Shown: positions 6,639-8,298 of the stretch, piece by piece
Numbering within the stretch: the stretch's first letter is position 1
How the letters are laid out: each line of letters opens with the position of its first letter
Source of the DNA: Bacillota bacterium
GTDB taxonomy: Bacteria > Bacillota > Bacilli > Bacillales > Bacillaceae_J
Assembly (NCBI GenBank): GCA_023457235.1
Contig: JAEWMK010000376.1
Location: 1-8,298, forward strand
Length of the DNA: 8,298 nucleotides
Reading direction: 5' to 3'
Made by a program: the position numbers and the translations under genes
The notes under the pieces: generated by a model
What the model saw: the letters and a program-made list of their open reading frames with translations, nothing else
Told to the model about the DNA's origin: nothing
Database searches by the model: none

Positions 6639-6854
6639 ATGGGTGCGATTGAGCGGGATGGCTATGTTTTTCATGTTGAATATAGCCAAATTGCAAAAAC
6701 AGCGGCAATACATGTAACTAAAAAAGGACAGTTCGTCAGAGAATTGACATTCCCATTTGAAGGAATTGAACCAACCCAAGAGCAAATTGAGAATAAAATT
6801 GAAGAATATTTAGGAATACCAACTATAAATGAAGCTCCAGAGTCTACCTGTTAA
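6639..6854 (+). CDS. Small conserved protein, possibly YbxH/DUF5370-like
   Basis: A 71-residue soluble protein starting MGAIERDGYVFHVEYSQIAK. The MGAIER-GY-F opening, an AIHV strand and a FxGxxPTxxQIExxIExYLGI helix resemble a small Bacillus family that I associate with YbxH (DUF5370), of unknown function; this attribution is tentative. Predicted layout is three or four beta strands followed by one helix, then a short tail. AAGGTGG (6625-6631) lies seven bases before the ATG. Its stop codon overlaps the stop of the convergent membrane-protein gene, and its terminator begins inside its last codons. Confidence 0.8.
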   Translation: MGAIERDGYVFHVEYSQIAKTAAIHVTKKGQFVRELTFPFEGIEPTQEQIENKIEEYLGIPTINEAPESTC

Positions 6855-6879
6855 CCAGTAGGCTCTTTTTCTTTTTTTT
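6840..6879 (+). terminator. Intrinsic terminator of the 71-residue gene
   Basis: GAGTCTAC (6840-6847) pairs with GTAGGCTC (6858-6865) with one T-G wobble, extended inward by TG/CA across a bulge. It is followed by TTTTTC and eight further Ts (6866-6879). The stop codon sits in the loop. It works only on the plus strand; the opposite side has no T-run. Confidence 0.85.
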
Positions 6880-7039
6880 GAGAAAATTTATTTAAAATTG
6901 GAATACTTTTACTATTCATCACAAACCAAATGAGTATAGGGCCTAAAAAATTAAAGGCAAAAACCGCAATTACCACTGTCCACAAAAACGGGGTTGTATT
7001 TAAAACATGTACGTATATCCATGAATGATACAAATCCAC
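6851..7039 (-). CDS. Small single-pass membrane protein
   Basis: A 62-residue protein not assigned to a family. After a short aromatic N-terminus (DLYHSWIYVHVLN) it has one strong hydrophobic segment at about residues 19-41 (LWTVVIAVFAFNFLGPILIWFV) and then a lysine-rich tail (NKFSQKKEKEPTG), which by the positive-inside rule would lie in the cytoplasm. The start is GTG at 7039-7037, with AAGGGAG eight bases upstream. An ATG two bases earlier is in another frame, so the start region reads ATGTG. Its stop shares four bases with the stop of the convergent 71-residue gene. The good ribosome site and plausible topology support it as real. Confidence 0.65.
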   Translation of the reverse strand: MDLYHSWIYVHVLNTTPFLWTVVIAVFAFNFLGPILIWFVMNSKSIPILNKFSQKKEKEPTG

Positions 7040-7178
7040 ATAAATAACTCCCTTACATGAAAAATTATTAGAAATTCATTCACCATTTTTCCCCTTTTGT
7101 ACTGTATTTATCCAAATATTGAATAAAACATTGTCGAAAAGGAAAGAAAATAATAGGAATGTATGAAGGGGTACTTAT

Positions 7179-8298
7179 ATGGACTACAATTCAATAAAAG
7201 AAATGCTCCAAAAAGAATTTACGGAAAATATAGATGAGAATATTAAAATTATTAAATCTATCCTTGAGGATAGTGTTGATTTCGCAAAAAGGGAATTTAT
7301 TTTTCATGCACATACAGATATTCGGACGGTCTGTTTTTATACGGATGGTCTTGTAAATACCCAAGAAATTCAAAACGTAATGGAAGTAGCGTTTTATAAA
7401 ACGTCAGAATTGATTGTGAATAGTGAAGTTGGTCCTATTAAAGAAGACATTACAAAAAAAATAGTTGAAAATTTAGTTTTTCATCCTTCAACAAGTATTA
7501 TAAAACAAGTTGAAAAAGGTATTGAAGATATCTTATCAGGTAATACTGTTTTTTTTATTGACGGCAGCAAAGAAGCCTTTTCTGTTTCAACAAGAGGTTG
7601 GGATACACGTTCCGTAGACGAACCTGTCGCAGAACAAGTTGTTAGGGGACCTCGCGATGGGTTTGTAGAAAACCTACGATCGAACACAGCCCTAGTCCGC
7701 CGTCGTATCCGAGATCCGCTACTTAGAATAGAGGAGATGCAAATTGGAACAAAATCAAAAACAGATATAAATATTGCTTATTTGAAAGGTACCGTAAAAG
7801 AGGAACTCCTAAAAGAGTTAAAAAGTAGACTGCAAAAAATAGAAATTGATTCCATCTTAGAAAGTGGCTACATTGAAGAATTGATTGAGGACGCACCGCT
7901 TTCACCATTTCCAACTATTCAAAGCACAGAACGACCTGATAAAGTAGCAGCCTCCATTCTTGAAGGTAGAGTGGCTATCTTTGTTGATAATACGCCGTTT
8001 GTGTTAATTGCGCCAGCCTACTTTTGGCAATTCCTTCAAGCAAGTGATGATTATTATTCCAGATATTATACGGCTACTTTTTATAGAATTATCCGCTACA
8101 TAGCATTTATATTAAGTCTAACTTTGCCATCGTTTTATGTCATGTTGGCAAGCTTCCATCAAGAGATGATTCCTACTTCGTTAGCGTTAACGATTGCTTC
8201 CGGTCGTGAGATTGTTCCATATCCTGTATTGTTAGAGGCTGTTATTATGGAAACGGCTTTCGAGCTTATGAGGGAAGCAGGGTTACGGATGCCTAAAC
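7179..8298 (+). CDS. GerA-family spore germination receptor A subunit, 5' part
   Basis: The first 373 codons of a GerA/GerB/GerK-type A subunit, which with B and C subunits forms a nutrient germinant receptor in the spore inner membrane; the 3' end lies beyond the window. The reading frame from ATG 7179 is unbroken to the edge. The large soluble N-terminal domain carries the family signature GPRDGFVENLRSN (157-169), followed by ALVRRRIRDPLLRIE, then PFPTIQSTERPDKVAASILEG (243-263) and the RVAIFVDNTPFVLIAP strands. The first membrane helix is near residues 306-328, after a YYTATFYRIIRY segment. GAAGGGG lies about seven bases before the start. Members are normally made in the forespore under sigma-G; I found no clear sigma-G promoter here. 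B and C subunit genes would be expected next. Confidence 0.93.
   Translation, partial: MDYNSIKEMLQKEFTENIDENIKIIKSILEDSVDFAKREFIFHAHTDIRTVCFYTDGLVNTQEIQNVMEVAFYKTSELIVNSEVGPIKEDITKKIVENLVFHPSTSIIKQVEKGIEDILSGNTVFFIDGSKEAFSVSTRGWDTRSVDEPVAEQVVRGPRDGFVENLRSNTALVRRRIRDPLLRIEEMQIGTKSKTDINIAYLKGTVKEELLKELKSRLQKIEIDSILESGYIEELIEDAPLSPFPTIQSTERPDKVAASILEGRVAIFVDNTPFVLIAPAYFWQFLQASDDYYSRYYTATFYRIIRYIAFILSLTLPSFYVMLASFHQEMIPTSLALTIASGREIVPYPVLLEAVIMETAFELMREAGLRMPK

Noticed and set aside
7103..7160. Possible sigma-G promoter before the GerA-type gene (TGAATA at 7120-7125)
   Set aside because: No CATnnTA-like -10 lies 17-18 bases downstream of TGAATA or of TGTATT at 7103; the CATTG at 7129 is at the wrong distance.

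Overview
The window is about 8.3 kb of low-GC DNA from an endospore-forming member of the Bacillaceae. The proteins read as close relatives of Bacillus subtilis YrrT, MccA and PgcA, Shine-Dalgarno sites are strong and purine-rich, terminators are classical hairpin plus T-run, and the right edge opens a GerA-family spore germinant receptor gene. The species cannot be named from sequence alone; the LuxS looks more like the staphylococcal form than the B. subtilis form.

Left part (1-1838, minus strand): a sulfur-recycling operon read right to left as yrrT (SAM-dependent methyltransferase), luxS (S-ribosylhomocysteine lyase) and the first 180 codons of mccA (PLP-dependent cystathionine synthase, cut by the window edge). 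A good sigma-A type promoter lies upstream of yrrT. Together these enzymes turn the homocysteine moiety of spent SAM back towards cysteine. In B. subtilis the slot between yrrT and mccA holds mtnN; here it holds luxS. The 179-bp gap between luxS and mccA contains a strong 11-bp hairpin and a GC-rich, repeat-like palindromic patch that starts at the luxS stop codon.

Middle part (2009-5716): a cytoplasmic-type glycerophosphodiester phosphodiesterase (+), a ten-helix EamA/DMT-family transporter (-) and the alpha-phosphoglucomutase gene pgcA (+). glpQ-like and eamA converge on a shared bidirectional terminator. eamA and pgcA diverge from a 205-bp region that carries a good eamA promoter and, on the pgcA side, an unusual in-frame upstream ATG with its own Shine-Dalgarno sequence. 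pgcA ends in another bidirectional terminator shared with the next minus-strand gene.

Right part (5721-8298): a run of small uncharacterised genes: a 116-aa protein (-), a YhdB-like 79-aa protein (-), a 71-aa protein (+) and a 62-aa single-helix membrane protein (-) whose stop codon overlaps that of the 71-aa gene. Last comes the 5' two-thirds or so of a GerA-type germinant receptor A-subunit gene (+), running off the end. No rRNA, tRNA, CRISPR, insertion sequence, phage gene or obvious novel system was found. No gene-free stretch exceeds about 205 bp.
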